Positions 8,768 to 17,731 are shown, counted from the first letter of the stretch. The stretch: DNA of 64,000 bases from Wohlfahrtiimonas sp. G9077 (GCF_002252155.1 NZ_NEFD01000007.1:61127-125126); one strand, 5' to 3'. Numbers and translations are program-made. Notes: generated by a model not told the origin, from the letters alone.

Positions 8768-10159
8768 TTAATGGGATTCGGATGGGGCGATTGTAGCATG
8801 CACAAAACTGATGCGGGCGCTGTTTTTAATGCGTGCATCCCCGAAAAACTCACCTTCTGTGGCAAGAATCTGATGATCCGCTAAATCCTGCACAATCGGT
8901 TTTTCATACGCTTTGTGATGATCAAGGCGCGTCAAATAGAGATGAAAGCCGCCTTGGGGCACATCAAATCGATAATGATTCGGCAAAATGTTGCGTAAGT
9001 GCGCCACGCAATGCTGCATGCGCATCGATAAAGTGTCACGCAGCAATTGCTCGTGTTGATCTGCATAATGATTGAGATAATTTTCCGCCATCACTTGTGG
9101 CAACGCGCTCAAACCTGAATCTAATTGATGACGAATGTTTGCTAAATTATTGACAACCGCCGCCGGTGCAATCATCCAACCAATGCGAATGGAGCGCCCT
9201 AAATATTTGGACAATGAGCCAATGTAAATGGTGTTGCCGTGATTATCATGCTGAGCAATGGGCGATACATCCAACGTTGAATGGAGTTTTAATTGGCTGT
9301 ACGCATCATCTTCCACGATTGCCAGTTTTTTACGATGACAAAAATCCACCAATTGCTTTTTACGCTGCGGGCTCATCACGTAACCTGTGGGATTTTGAAA
9401 ATTCGGATTCACAAACAGCATTTTCAGAGAATGTTTATGCACCAACTCATCTAGCTTATCTATGCAAATGCCTTGCTGATCCACCGGAATGCCATAAATT
9501 CGTAGCCCAACCGATTGAAAAATCGGCAGCGCATAAAAATAAGAGGGTTGCTCAATGCCAATGGCATCTCCCGGTTTTAACAAGCCCAAAGCAATCAACG
9601 AAATGGCTTGCTGCGCGCCTGAAGTGATTAAAATTTGTTCTATCGGCACTTTATAGCGAAAGCGCTCATACAAATAGCGTTGTACCGCTTCCCGCAAGGA
9701 GACAATGCCAAGACGCGCGCTGTCATCTTGCAATTCTGCATGGATTAACGTTTGCCAATCGGTTTCTGGCAATTGTAATGGCGGATAAAGATCAATGGGT
9801 AAATCGCCGCTTCGTAGATCATAACTGTGTTGCTGCGGGCGCACAGATGATGGTCGCGGCTGGAACAATTGATCCAAACTATTGTGCCGCCAATTGAGGG
9901 ATGGATGGGTCAATAAGCCCCATTTTTGATCATTCACAAAGGTGCCAGAACCCGCGCGCTTAATAATGATGTTGCGCGCTGCCAATTCATCAAATGCACG
10001 AATGACGGTGGAACGATTGACCATTAATCGTTCACTCAAGGCGCGCTCTGAGGGTAATCTTGCCCCGGCTGGCAATTGGCCATTGATGATGGCTTCTTCA
10101 ATCATTTCAATAATTTGCTGATAAAAAGGTTTACGATGATCTCGGTCAATCACAAACAT
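8768..10159 (-). CDS. pdxR: MocR/PdxR-type transcriptional regulator
   Basis: About 463 residues: an N-terminal GntR winged helix-turn-helix (residues 1-75, with GARLPSERALSERLMVNRSTVIRA split over the recognition helix) followed by a fold-type I aminotransferase domain containing the PLP-lysine motif SLSKYLGR. Proteins of this build that sit divergent to pdxS are usually PdxR, which senses PLP and controls PLP synthase genes. The start at 10159 (MFVIDRDHRK) is preceded by AAAGGATGCAAC; the frame continues upstream without homology. It heads an operon with the methyltransferase and tenA. Direct binding to the 100-base gap before pdxS is inferred. Confidence 0.85.
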   Translation of the reverse strand: MFVIDRDHRKPFYQQIIEMIEEAIINGQLPAGARLPSERALSERLMVNRSTVIRAFDELAARNIIIKRAGSGTFVNDQKWGLLTHPSLNWRHNSLDQLFQPRPSSVRPQQHSYDLRSGDLPIDLYPPLQLPETDWQTLIHAELQDDSARLGIVSLREAVQRYLYERFRYKVPIEQILITSGAQQAISLIALGLLKPGDAIGIEQPSYFYALPIFQSVGLRIYGIPVDQQGICIDKLDELVHKHSLKMLFVNPNFQNPTGYVMSPQRKKQLVDFCHRKKLAIVEDDAYSQLKLHSTLDVSPIAQHDNHGNTIYIGSLSKYLGRSIRIGWMIAPAAVVNNLANIRHQLDSGLSALPQVMAENYLNHYADQHEQLLRDTLSMRMQHCVAHLRNILPNHYRFDVPQGGFHLYLTRLDHHKAYEKPIVQDLADHQILATEGEFFGDARIKNSARISFVHATIAPSESH

Positions 10160-10195
10160 GTTGCATCCTTTAAAAAAGTGGATGGTATAAAAAGC

Positions 10196-10207
10196 AACCA
10201 ACTGGTT
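10196..10207. promoter_or_regulatory. Inverted repeat in the pdxR-pdxS gap
   Basis: AACCA-ac-TGGTT lies between the divergent regulator and pdxS, with a further ACCAA copy near 10256. It is a plausible PdxR half-site pair, but no consensus for this regulator is known to me in this group. Confidence 0.3.
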
Positions 10208-10276
10208 CTATGATGACGGTTTTTCCCTTGGTAGGCTAGTGTTACTTTTAAACAAAACCAATCAAAGGGGAAAAAA

Positions 10277-11128
10277 ATGAGTCAAGAAGTTGTGATGCCA
10301 CCACGCGGCGTAATCATGGATGTTGTGAGCGTAGAAGAAGCAAAAATCGCAGAAGCGGCAGGTGCCGTTGCGGTGATGGCTTTAGAACGTGTACCTTCAG
10401 ACATCCGTAAAGAAGGCGGCGTAGCACGCATGACAGATCCTGAATTGATCCACGCCATCAAAGCTTCTGTATCCATTCCAGTCATGGCAAAAGTGCGCAT
10501 CGGCCACATTGCAGAAGCGCGCATTTTAGAAGCGATCGGCATTGACTACATCGATGAAAGCGAAGTATTGACGCCAGCAGATGACGTGTATCACTTACTC
10601 AAAAGCGATTACAAAGTGCCATTCGTTTGTGGCTGCCGCAATTTAGGTGAAGCACTTCGCCGCATTGGTGAAGGCTCTAAAATGCTTCGTACTAAAGGCG
10701 AACCTGGCACAGGCAACATCGTAGAAGCAGTGCGCCACATGCGCCAAGTGAATGAAGAGATCCGTTTGTTGACCACAAAATCTGATGATGAGTTGATGGT
10801 ATATGCACGCGACATCGGCGCACCTTACGAACTGATCAAAGACATTAAGAAAAATGGTCGCTTACCTGTGGTGAACTATGCTGCAGGCGGCGTTGCAACA
10901 CCAGCAGATGCGGTATTAATGATGTTATTAGGCGCAGATGGCGTATTTGTGGGCTCAGGCATTTTCAAATCTGAAAATCCAGAAGCTTTTGCACGCGCCA
11001 TCGTACAAGCAACGGCAAACTACGAAGATTTTGAATTGTTGGCAAAATTGTCTAGAAACTTAGGCGCGCCAATGAAAGGCATCGAGATTGCCACATTAGA
11101 TGAAACGCAAATCATGGCGGGTCGTTAA
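10277..11128 (+). CDS. pdxS: Pyridoxal 5'-phosphate synthase lyase subunit PdxS
   Basis: A 283-residue (beta/alpha)8 barrel that builds PLP from ribose 5-phosphate, glyceraldehyde 3-phosphate and ammonia. The catalytic residues are in place: Asp15 (GVIMD), Lys72 (VMAKVRIGH) and Lys140 (RTKGEPGTG), equivalent to B. subtilis Asp24, Lys81 and Lys149. The offset of nine shows that the usual N-terminal segment (the alpha-N helix that orders on docking the glutaminase PdxT) is missing; the protein begins [11 protein letters not shown]. Upstream codons offer no alternative ATG, and AAAGGGG precedes the start. No pdxT is adjacent: comM follows. Confidence 0.95.
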   Translation: MSQEVVMPPRGVIMDVVSVEEAKIAEAAGAVAVMALERVPSDIRKEGGVARMTDPELIHAIKASVSIPVMAKVRIGHIAEARILEAIGIDYIDESEVLTPADDVYHLLKSDYKVPFVCGCRNLGEALRRIGEGSKMLRTKGEPGTGNIVEAVRHMRQVNEEIRLLTTKSDDELMVYARDIGAPYELIKDIKKNGRLPVVNYAAGGVATPADAVLMMLLGADGVFVGSGIFKSENPEAFARAIVQATANYEDFELLAKLSRNLGAPMKGIEIATLDETQIMAGR

Positions 11129-11146
11129 TTTAACAAATCAATCAAA

Positions 11147-11208
11147 CACACTTCACACTCGTGGTAGATTAATGATCATAATCAATCACATAAAGAGGGT
11201 GAAGTGTG
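11147..11208 (+). promoter_or_regulatory. Hairpin covering the comM ribosome-binding site and start
   Basis: CACACTTCACACTC (11147-11160) faces GAGGGTGAAGTGTG (11195-11208), 13 of 14 positions complementary. The right arm contains the Shine-Dalgarno GAGGG and the GTG start codon of comM. The 34-base loop holds a smaller nested stem, GATTA/TAATC. If transcribed, the fold would block translation of comM. Alternatively the arms are a protein-binding pair in DNA. Confidence 0.5.
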
Positions 11209-12699
11209 AATTTATCCATTCTTTATACGCGTGCACAAAAGGCGCTCACATCTGAGATTGTTCGCGTTGAAACTCACATCAGCAATGGTTTACCTGCCTT
11301 TCACATCGTCGGGATGCCAGAAACCGCCGTCAAAGAGAGCAAAGACCGCGTTCGCGCGGCCATCATCAACTCAGGCTTTGAGTTCCCTGCGCGTAAAATC
11401 ACCGTCAATCTCTCCCCAGCCGATCTGCCTAAAGAAGGCGGACGTTATGATCTTTCCATTGCCCTTGGCGTATTGATCGCCTCCGGACAATTGCAATCGC
11501 CCTTAATCGACACACATGAATTCATTGGTGAACTGGCCTTAACCGGTGACTTACGCGCCATTCGTGGTTTATTGCCTACGGTGATTGCGGCTGTCTCCCA
11601 CCATAAAAACATCATCATTCCAAAAGATCGCAGCAATGAAGTGGGATTTTTAGACAGCCCTCATATTTTAGTGGCCAATTCCTTAAAAGAAGTGGTGACA
11701 TTTTTAGAGCAGAAAACTACGCTGAGTCCACCTGATGAAGCGGACATTCATCACATGCATTCGCACCTTGATATGCTCGATATCAAAGGACAAGTCTTTG
11801 CAAAACGTGCGCTGAAAATTGCCGCAAGTGGCGGACACAACATCTTATTGATTGGCCCGCCGGGCACCGGTAAAACCATGCTTGCCTCACGCTTTATGAC
11901 GATTTTGCCGGACATGACACAAGCCGAAGCCATCGAAGCGGCGGCGATTGCTTCTGTCAGCCATCAAGGCTTTGACATTGAACAATTTGGCATTCGTCCA
12001 TTTCGCGCACCACATCATACAGCATCTTCTGTTTCGCTTGTCGGTGGCGGCTCTAATCCGCGCCCCGGCGAAATCTCCCTTGCTCATCATGGCGTGCTCT
12101 TTTTAGATGAATTGCCTGAATTTGATCGCAAAGTTCTTGAAACTCTGCGAGAACCCTTAGAATCAGGAGAAATTCACATCTCACGCGCCACCAGCCAAGC
12201 AAAATTTCCTGCACAATTTCAATTGATTGCGGCAATGAATCCTTGTGCTTGCGGATTTTATGGGGACAAAGAAAAAGCATGCCAATGCAGCAGCGATGCC
12301 GTGGCTCGTTATCGTAATAAAATTTCAGGGCCTTTTTTAGATCGCATCGATCTTCATGTGGAAGTGCCGCGCCTGATGACATCAGAGCTGCAATCGACAC
12401 AATTGGGCGAATCCTCAAGCGAGATGCGAGAAAGCGTCCTCAAAGCCCGTGCCCGTCAATTGGCAAGACGCGGCAAACACAATGCACTGCTCTCTGTTCG
12501 CGAGATCGATGAAGATTGTCATCTTGGCATCAAAGAACTCGAATTGATGGATAAAGCACAAAAAAGATTAAATTTATCCCCAAGAAGTTTTCATCGAATT
12601 TTACGCGTTGCCCGCACCATTGCTGACTTAGAAGGATCAGATGATATTAAGGCCACACATTTAACTGAAGCTTTAGCCTTCCGTGCCATGAATTTTTAA
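11206..12699 (+). CDS. comM: ComM/YifB-family AAA+ ATPase
   Basis: A 497-residue protein of the Mg-chelatase-like YifB/ComM family. It has an N-terminal Lon-substrate-like domain (about 20-165), a AAA+ module with Walker A GPPGTGKT (217-224) and Walker B LFLDELPE (298-305), a cysteine-containing NPCACGFYGD stretch, and a C-terminal helical domain. In naturally competent bacteria ComM is a branch-migration helicase that helps integrate transforming DNA. The start is a GTG at 11206 preceded by AGAGGG. It is a single gene with a structured leader. Natural competence of this organism is not shown by the window. Confidence 0.9.
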   Translation: MNLSILYTRAQKALTSEIVRVETHISNGLPAFHIVGMPETAVKESKDRVRAAIINSGFEFPARKITVNLSPADLPKEGGRYDLSIALGVLIASGQLQSPLIDTHEFIGELALTGDLRAIRGLLPTVIAAVSHHKNIIIPKDRSNEVGFLDSPHILVANSLKEVVTFLEQKTTLSPPDEADIHHMHSHLDMLDIKGQVFAKRALKIAASGGHNILLIGPPGTGKTMLASRFMTILPDMTQAEAIEAAAIASVSHQGFDIEQFGIRPFRAPHHTASSVSLVGGGSNPRPGEISLAHHGVLFLDELPEFDRKVLETLREPLESGEIHISRATSQAKFPAQFQLIAAMNPCACGFYGDKEKACQCSSDAVARYRNKISGPFLDRIDLHVEVPRLMTSELQSTQLGESSSEMRESVLKARARQLARRGKHNALLSVREIDEDCHLGIKELELMDKAQKRLNLSPRSFHRILRVARTIADLEGSDDIKATHLTEALAFRAMNF

Positions 12700-12745
12700 T
12701 GTATATATATTACATAACCAACCAAACATATAGGAGAAGATAAAA

Positions 12746-13222
12746 ATGGCAGAAGTTGAAAGTTTTACCCTTGATCATGACAAAGTGATTGCCCCATACG
12801 TGCGTTTAATCGCAACAGAAAATGGCCCAAAAGGTGATGTGATCACCAATTTCGATGTGCGACTGACACAACCCAATGAAGTGGCGATCGAAACCTGTGG
12901 CTTACATACCATGGAGCATATTTTTGCAGATTTGATGCGCAATCACTTAGATGGCATCATTGACATTTCACCCTTTGGCTGTCGCACAGGTTTTCATTTG
13001 ATTGCGTGGGGTGAACCGAGCGCAACTGATGTTGCCAAAGCGCTTAAAGCCACATTGGAAACAATCGTCAAAGATGATTACACCATTGATCAGGTGCAAG
13101 GCATTGCGCGTGTTGCCTGTGGTAACTATAAGGATCATTCGCTACATTCTGCAAAAGAATGGGCAAAAATCATCTTAAAACAAGGCATCAGCGAGGATGC
13201 ATTTGTACGCAAAGTGATCTAA
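12746..13222 (+). CDS. luxS: S-ribosylhomocysteine lyase LuxS
   Basis: A 158-residue metalloenzyme that cleaves S-ribosylhomocysteine to homocysteine and DPD, the precursor of autoinducer 2. Metal ligands are His54 and His58 in HTMEH and Cys125 in VACGNY; Glu57 and Cys79 (FGCRTG) are the catalytic residues. The length is typical but the C-terminus is slightly short. AGGAGAAG precedes the ATG. It stands alone, convergent with murJ. The pfs nucleosidase partner is not in the window. Confidence 0.97.
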   Translation: MAEVESFTLDHDKVIAPYVRLIATENGPKGDVITNFDVRLTQPNEVAIETCGLHTMEHIFADLMRNHLDGIIDISPFGCRTGFHLIAWGEPSATDVAKALKATLETIVKDDYTIDQVQGIARVACGNYKDHSLHSAKEWAKIILKQGISEDAFVRKVI

Positions 13223-13231
13223 ACACTACAT

Positions 13232-13258
13232 AAAAAAAGCGCCTAATTTTAGGCGCTT
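13232..13258 (-). terminator. Terminator in the luxS-murJ gap
   Basis: AAGCGCCTAA / TTAGGCGCTT has a run of seven T residues only on the minus strand, so it mainly ends transcription coming from the murJ side. It is weaker for luxS on the plus strand. Confidence 0.85.
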
Positions 13259-13376
13259 GCTCAATTATTGTTATGTAACCTTGTTATTTCTCAAACTTGT
13301 GCAGTGTCATTCAGTCTGTAGCTGCTTAGTAGGTGACACAATACGCGAAATGATCAGAAAGCTCAAACAAAAATTT
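13232..13376 (-). ncRNA. Candidate FNR-linked small RNA in the luxS-murJ gap
   Basis: On the minus strand a perfect FNR box (13411-13424) is followed by a TAAATT -10-like element (13392-13387), then about 145 bases with no reading frame, a GTGTCA/TGACAC stem, and a strong intrinsic terminator with seven T residues. The order resembles FnrS-type small RNAs. The -10 match is poor, and the region could simply be the murJ 3' UTR. Confidence 0.3.
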
Positions 13377-13410
13377 ACACATGGATAATTTACATACAAA
13401 ACTTTACTTT

Positions 13411-13424
13411 TTGATCCAGATCAA
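13411..13424. promoter_or_regulatory. FNR/Anr box 3' of murJ
   Basis: TTGATCCAGATCAA matches the FNR consensus TTGAT-N4-ATCAA at all ten positions. It lies 5 bases beyond the murJ stop codon, in a 207-base gap with no annotated gene start. Confidence 0.6.
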
Positions 13425-13429
13425 TGTAT

Positions 13430-15004
13430 TTACGAGACATTTTTGAATTGCCTCACAGAAAATCCAAGCACATGTAACGTTGCAAAGTAACCCACCAGTG
13501 CCACCATCATAACCACTACAAGCGCCGCTAAGCGTGGCAATAAGCCTGAATCAAACCAAAAGTCCTGATACGTTGAGACCCAATATAAGAAAATGCCGAG
13601 CATAATATTCGCAGGCACAATCACCCACAATTGCCCTGTCCATAAGCGCTGAATGCGATAAATGCCCAAATGATGCAAACCCATCATCAACAGCATTGCA
13701 TTGACCCACGCCGCAATCGAGGTCGAAAGCGCAAGCCCTGCATGCGCATAATAACGCACCAAGACAAATTGCAATGCAATGTTCACACCAATGGCCACTA
13801 AACCAAATTTCAGCGGTGTTTTGGTATCTTGCCTTGAGTAATACACGGGCGCTAAAATCTTAATGAGAAAATACGCCACAATGCTTGTGCCATAAGTGAC
13901 CAAGCTCAAGGCGGACATCTTCACATCATACAAAGTAAAAGCGCCGCGCATGAAAAGAAGCGCCAATAAAGGCTCTGCCAAAATGATCAGCCCAATGCTT
14001 GATGGCACGCCAAGCACCAATGCCAAGCGAATGCCCCAATTGACGGTTTTTTCAAAGCCTTCACGATCATTTAATGCATTTAAACGGGACAATTTGGGCA
14101 ACACAACCGTGCCTAAGGCAACTGCAACCGTGCCCAATGCAAATTCCACCAAGCGATCGGAATAGTAGAGCCATGTCACGCTGCCTGTTTCTAAGCGCGA
14201 TGCCAATTGCGTATTGATGAGAATATTGATCTGACTGCTTGATGAGCCAATCAACGCCGGCACCATCAACACAATCACTTGTTTCACGCCCGGTGCATCA
14301 AACGCAACGCGCGGCATTTTCGTCAATAAATTTTGGCGGCGCACACTCATCATAATGATCATGCATTGCAAAATTCCCGCAATCAATACGGCATAACCCA
14401 AGCCCATAATGGGAATCTCTAAAAATTCCACGCTCACAAAAGCGCCAATGATCAAGGCAATGTTCAACAAACTTGGCAGCAATGCAGGCAAGGCAAAGCG
14501 ATCAAGTGAATTTAAAATGCTCGAATACATCGCAAGCATGCAGATTAAAAAGACATATGGAATCATGATGCGTACCAAATCTGCCGTTAGGGCAAATTTT
14601 TCAGGGTCCGCTTTAAAGCCGTTTGCAAACACTGTGACCAATTCAGGTGCAAAGAGGATGCCAAGAGCGGTAATCGCAAGCAACACAATGCCTAAAGATC
14701 CAGACACTTCTGCCACAAACAGCGGCAATTGATCGCGCTTTTTCTCATAATATTCACTGAAAACCGGCACAAATGATTGGTTAAACGCCCCTTCCCCAAA
14801 AAATCTACGAAATAGATTCGGAATTCTAAAGGCCACATTGAATGCATCCATCATGGCACTTGCGCCAAAGAAGCTTGCAAATACAATATCACGCACAAGG
14901 CCTAAAATCCGTGAAACCAACGTCCATGCGCTGATGGTGAAGAGTGAGCCTAAAAGACCGCGTTTTTTCTTTGTCTGTATTGTTTGTGCCATGATCGTCT
15001 GCAT
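13430..15004 (-). CDS. murJ: Lipid II flippase MurJ
   Basis: A 524-residue polytopic inner-membrane protein of the MurJ/MviN family with about fourteen hydrophobic segments. It moves lipid II across the membrane for peptidoglycan synthesis. Conserved N-terminal arginines and the family stretch AFNVAFRIPNLFRRFFGEGAF (split here around residues 54-74) are visible. The ATG at 15004 and an in-frame ATG at 14992 are both possible; a TATAAT -10 element at 15027-15022 would give a leader of about 11 or 23 bases, so the second is somewhat favoured. It is divergent from the EamA gene. Confidence 0.93.
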   Translation of the reverse strand: MQTIMAQTIQTKKKRGLLGSLFTISAWTLVSRILGLVRDIVFASFFGASAMMDAFNVAFRIPNLFRRFFGEGAFNQSFVPVFSEYYEKKRDQLPLFVAEVSGSLGIVLLAITALGILFAPELVTVFANGFKADPEKFALTADLVRIMIPYVFLICMLAMYSSILNSLDRFALPALLPSLLNIALIIGAFVSVEFLEIPIMGLGYAVLIAGILQCMIIMMSVRRQNLLTKMPRVAFDAPGVKQVIVLMVPALIGSSSSQINILINTQLASRLETGSVTWLYYSDRLVEFALGTVAVALGTVVLPKLSRLNALNDREGFEKTVNWGIRLALVLGVPSSIGLIILAEPLLALLFMRGAFTLYDVKMSALSLVTYGTSIVAYFLIKILAPVYYSRQDTKTPLKFGLVAIGVNIALQFVLVRYYAHAGLALSTSIAAWVNAMLLMMGLHHLGIYRIQRLWTGQLWVIVPANIMLGIFLYWVSTYQDFWFDSGLLPRLAALVVVMMVALVGYFATLHVLGFSVRQFKNVS

Positions 15005-15021
15005 GCTGAATCAAAGGGCAA

Positions 15022-15027
15022 ATTATA
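15022..15027 (-). promoter_or_regulatory. -10 element of murJ
   Basis: The minus strand reads TGATATAATTTG here, with a perfect TATAAT. The -35 is not clear. Confidence 0.4.
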
Positions 15028-15102
15028 TCAGGTCGTTTGAGAATATTCGCTTTTTACCAAGGGCTGCACTATGATGTCGTTTTTAGCTCAGCAAAATTCA
15101 TT

Positions 15103-15936
15103 ATGTTAGAACTGTCCGTCATCTCCATTTTGTGGTCACTCTCTTTTTCACTGATTGGCCTTTACATCGCCCCTTTTGTGGATCCTTATTTAGCCGTTTT
15201 GATTCGCATTATGTGCGGCATCGTGATCTTTTTGCCCTTTGTGCGTAAAACATCGTATCAAGACATTTGGCAATTGATGCTTGTGGGCGCATGCCAATTT
15301 GGTTTGACGTACATTTTTTTGTATCAAGCGTTCCATTACATCAGCGTGATTGAAGTTTTGCTCTTTTCCATCACAACGCCGATTTACATTGTGATCATTC
15401 GAAGCTTTTTTGACAGAACCTTTCAATCTCGTGCATTTGTGGCTGCATTTTTAGCGGTGATTGGTGCTGCGATCATTCGTTATCAAGCCATTTCCCCATC
15501 CTTCATCATGGGCTTTGTACTCATGCAGGCGGCCAACTTTGTCTTTGCCTTTGGCCAAACGTTTTATCAACGCACACAAAAGCAATCGAATAAAAATTAT
15601 CAAAGTTTCTTTTGGTTCTTTGCCGGCGCTTTTGTGATTGTCTTCCCAACATGGTTACTGCTTGGCACGACAAAGTTCACCGTGCAAACCAGCACGCTCT
15701 TATCTCTGTTTTATGTAGGCTTTTTAGCCACAGGACTTGGGCAATATCTGTGGCTGCAAGGCGCAACGAAAGTATCGGCCGCAACATTATCGGTGATGAA
15801 CAACCTGCTCATTCCATTTGGAATTGTGATCAATCTATTGTTTGGCGGCACGATTGACATGCCGATTGAATTCACCATTGGTTCCACCATCATTTTAATT
15901 TCCCTTTGGGTGGCCAAACAACCGAAAAAAGCCTGA
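15103..15936 (+). CDS. EamA-family (DMT) transporter
   Basis: About 277 residues in ten hydrophobic segments forming the two EamA repeats of the drug/metabolite transporter superfamily. The second repeat contains the usual GLGQYLWLQGATKVSAATLSV-type stretch near residue 210. The frame extends upstream to a TTG at 15037, but the first membrane helix starts directly after MLELSVISILW, so I prefer ATG 15103; no good ribosome site marks either. The substrate is unknown: members of this group move amino acids, nucleosides or other metabolites. It is a single gene ending in a terminator shared with the pirin gene. Confidence 0.82.
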   Translation: MLELSVISILWSLSFSLIGLYIAPFVDPYLAVLIRIMCGIVIFLPFVRKTSYQDIWQLMLVGACQFGLTYIFLYQAFHYISVIEVLLFSITTPIYIVIIRSFFDRTFQSRAFVAAFLAVIGAAIIRYQAISPSFIMGFVLMQAANFVFAFGQTFYQRTQKQSNKNYQSFFWFFAGAFVIVFPTWLLLGTTKFTVQTSTLLSLFYVGFLATGLGQYLWLQGATKVSAATLSVMNNLLIPFGIVINLLFGGTIDMPIEFTIGSTIILISLWVAKQPKKA

Positions 15937-15952
15937 TAAAATCAGGCTTTGC
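15925..15952. terminator. Terminator between the EamA and pirin genes
   Basis: AAAGCCTGAT-aaa-ATCAGGCTTT overlaps the EamA stop codon. The T-run is best on the minus strand, for the pirin transcript. Confidence 0.8.
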
Positions 15953-15978
15953 TTCTAGTAATGCTGACGATTCTTCGA

Positions 15979-16746
15979 TTACATCTTAGGTGGGATAGTG
16001 ATCGAATCTTCTGAATCGTACAGCGTTACATTCATCGGCAATTCCAGCAAAACAAAACGATTTTGCGTAACGCCTTCAATCTTGATGTCTTGCTTATCAT
16101 CAAAAGCAATGCAATCGCCTTCTGACAAGACATGATCACGCACCTTAATGTCGCCATAGCACACACGAATGAACACACCATTTTTGGCATCTTTCTTCGT
16201 ATAGGTGATTTTTTTCTTAGGATCGACTTCTGAAGCCGCAACCCATGCATCTTGATGAATCACGGCGCGATCTTTGCTGATCACATTATCAGGTGCAACA
16301 AAATAGTGAAAACGATTGGCAAACATATCTGTATCCACAGCACACACTTGATGACGCGGCGTTAAACCACGTCTGCGAGGCATAACCCAAATTTTTAGAT
16401 AATTGACTTCTTCTTTAGGATTCACACTGTTAATGGCATAACTTAAGCCTGTTCCTGCACTCACCACAAGCACTTCTTCTTTTTTCACAATTGAACGATG
16501 CGCTCGATTGTCCGTATATTCAATTTCACCATTTAAAGGCATAATGATCACTTCTAAATCGCTGTGATGCTGCTGGCCAAAGCGCCCTGGACCTGTAAAA
16601 AAGTTATTATTCAATAAACGCAAGGTTCCGAACTGCGTACGATCCGCATCATAAAAGCCGCCATAAGAGAAAAAGCGATGGCTGCGATAGTTGCCGCGTT
16701 CACACACATTGTATTCATTCGCTCTGTAGACCATATTGGTTTTCAT
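15979..16746 (-). CDS. Pirin-family protein (YhhW type)
   Basis: About 255 residues forming a bicupin of the pirin family; the E. coli relative YhhW has quercetin dioxygenase activity in vitro. The N-terminal cupin holds QQHHSDLEVIIMPLNGEIEY, the region that supplies the metal-binding histidines and glutamate. The frame is open to 16803, but AAGGGGAACGATA before the ATG at 16746 and the start of homology at MKTNMVYRANEY set the start. It is a single gene. The physiological substrate is unknown. Confidence 0.82.
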   Translation of the reverse strand: MKTNMVYRANEYNVCERGNYRSHRFFSYGGFYDADRTQFGTLRLLNNNFFTGPGRFGQQHHSDLEVIIMPLNGEIEYTDNRAHRSIVKKEEVLVVSAGTGLSYAINSVNPKEEVNYLKIWVMPRRRGLTPRHQVCAVDTDMFANRFHYFVAPDNVISKDRAVIHQDAWVAASEVDPKKKITYTKKDAKNGVFIRVCYGDIKVRDHVLSEGDCIAFDDKQDIKIEGVTQNRFVLLELPMNVTLYDSEDSITIPPKM

Positions 16747-16970
16747 TATCGTTCCCCTTTCTGTTTTTCCATTTGAAAACATGATCGGAACATCTTTAAT
16801 CAATGCCTAAATCATGGAAATAAGATTACGCCCTTACATAAGTTTACGCAATTTATTTTCTTAAATTAAAGACAGCATCTTACAAGATAATTTCAATAAT
16901 TTATGTATAATTGCAAGTCAATAACATATATTTTTTAAATAAAAATCGTTATTTTTTCACCATATAACCC

Positions 16971-17020
16971 TTACAAATGTTTTCAAATGCATTATGATAG
17001 ATCCGACATGCCGATCATGT
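16971..17020 (+). promoter_or_regulatory. Promoter and operator-like repeat before the hydrolase gene
   Basis: TTACAA (16971-16976), a 16-base spacer and TATGAT (16993-16998) make a sigma-70-like promoter. The inverted repeat ACATG-ccgat-CATGT (17006-17020) falls just at the expected transcription start, where a repressor could act. The rest of 16747-17086 is very AT-rich, with nothing else I can name. Confidence 0.4.
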
Positions 17021-17086
17021 TAAAATAATTTATATTAATTATTAATATATACTTTTTAATAATATTATCAAATATAGGGATGAATA

Positions 17087-17731
17087 ATGCTCGCAAATAC
17101 TCTACAACCGATGCCCACTATCGTCCTCGTTCATGGACTCTTTATGTCTGGCGTCGTCATGGTCCGCCTCAAGCATTTTTTTAAACATCACGATTATCAA
17201 ACAGAAATTTTCTCCTATCACACGCTGACGCAATCCACAGAACAGAGCGCCGAACGCCTAGCCGATTACATTGAAAAAATTGATGGCCCTGTCATTTTGG
17301 TTTGCCACAGTTTAGGTGGTTTATTGGCACAACAAGCCATCCCATTACTGACAGACATCACCAAGGTGCAAAAGGTGGTCACACTTGGCACGCCGTGGCA
17401 AGGCGCTTCGGTGGTCACATTTGTGCAACAATATCGTTTAGATGCATTGATGGGTAAAAGCCTTGCCACACTGTTGCCAAAGCACAACGAATGGCAATGG
17501 CCAAACATTCCATTAGGTTCAATTGCTGGGCATTCATCAATGGGCGCCCGTTTACTTTTTGCACGCGGCAAAAACATTCCCTCAGATGGCACTGTCACCA
17601 TTGAGGAGACCAAAATCAAAGGCATGACCGATCACACCATTTTACCAGTGAGCCACACAGGACTGATTTTCTCTGATGAGTGTGCAAAAAAAATACTTCA
17701 GTTCATAAAGGATGATTCCTTTACGGCGTGA
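17087..17731 (+). CDS. Alpha/beta-hydrolase (lipase/esterase-like)
   Basis: A 214-residue alpha/beta-hydrolase with an oxyanion-type VLVHGLF motif near residue 15, the nucleophile serine in CHSLGGLL (the usual first Gly of GHSLGG is Cys), and a late conserved SHTGL histidine. It resembles the small PGAP1-like or triacylglycerol lipase group. No signal peptide is visible, so it is probably cytosolic. AGGGATGAATA precedes the ATG. The substrate is unknown, and the gene stands alone. Confidence 0.78.
   Translation: MLANTLQPMPTIVLVHGLFMSGVVMVRLKHFFKHHDYQTEIFSYHTLTQSTEQSAERLADYIEKIDGPVILVCHSLGGLLAQQAIPLLTDITKVQKVVTLGTPWQGASVVTFVQQYRLDALMGKSLATLLPKHNEWQWPNIPLGSIAGHSSMGARLLFARGKNIPSDGTVTIEETKIKGMTDHTILPVSHTGLIFSDECAKKILQFIKDDSFTA

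Noticed and set aside
16804..17086. Mobile-element remnant in the AT-rich pirin-hydrolase gap
   Set aside because: No terminal repeats, target duplications or transposase fragments; the composition fits a normal divergent promoter region.
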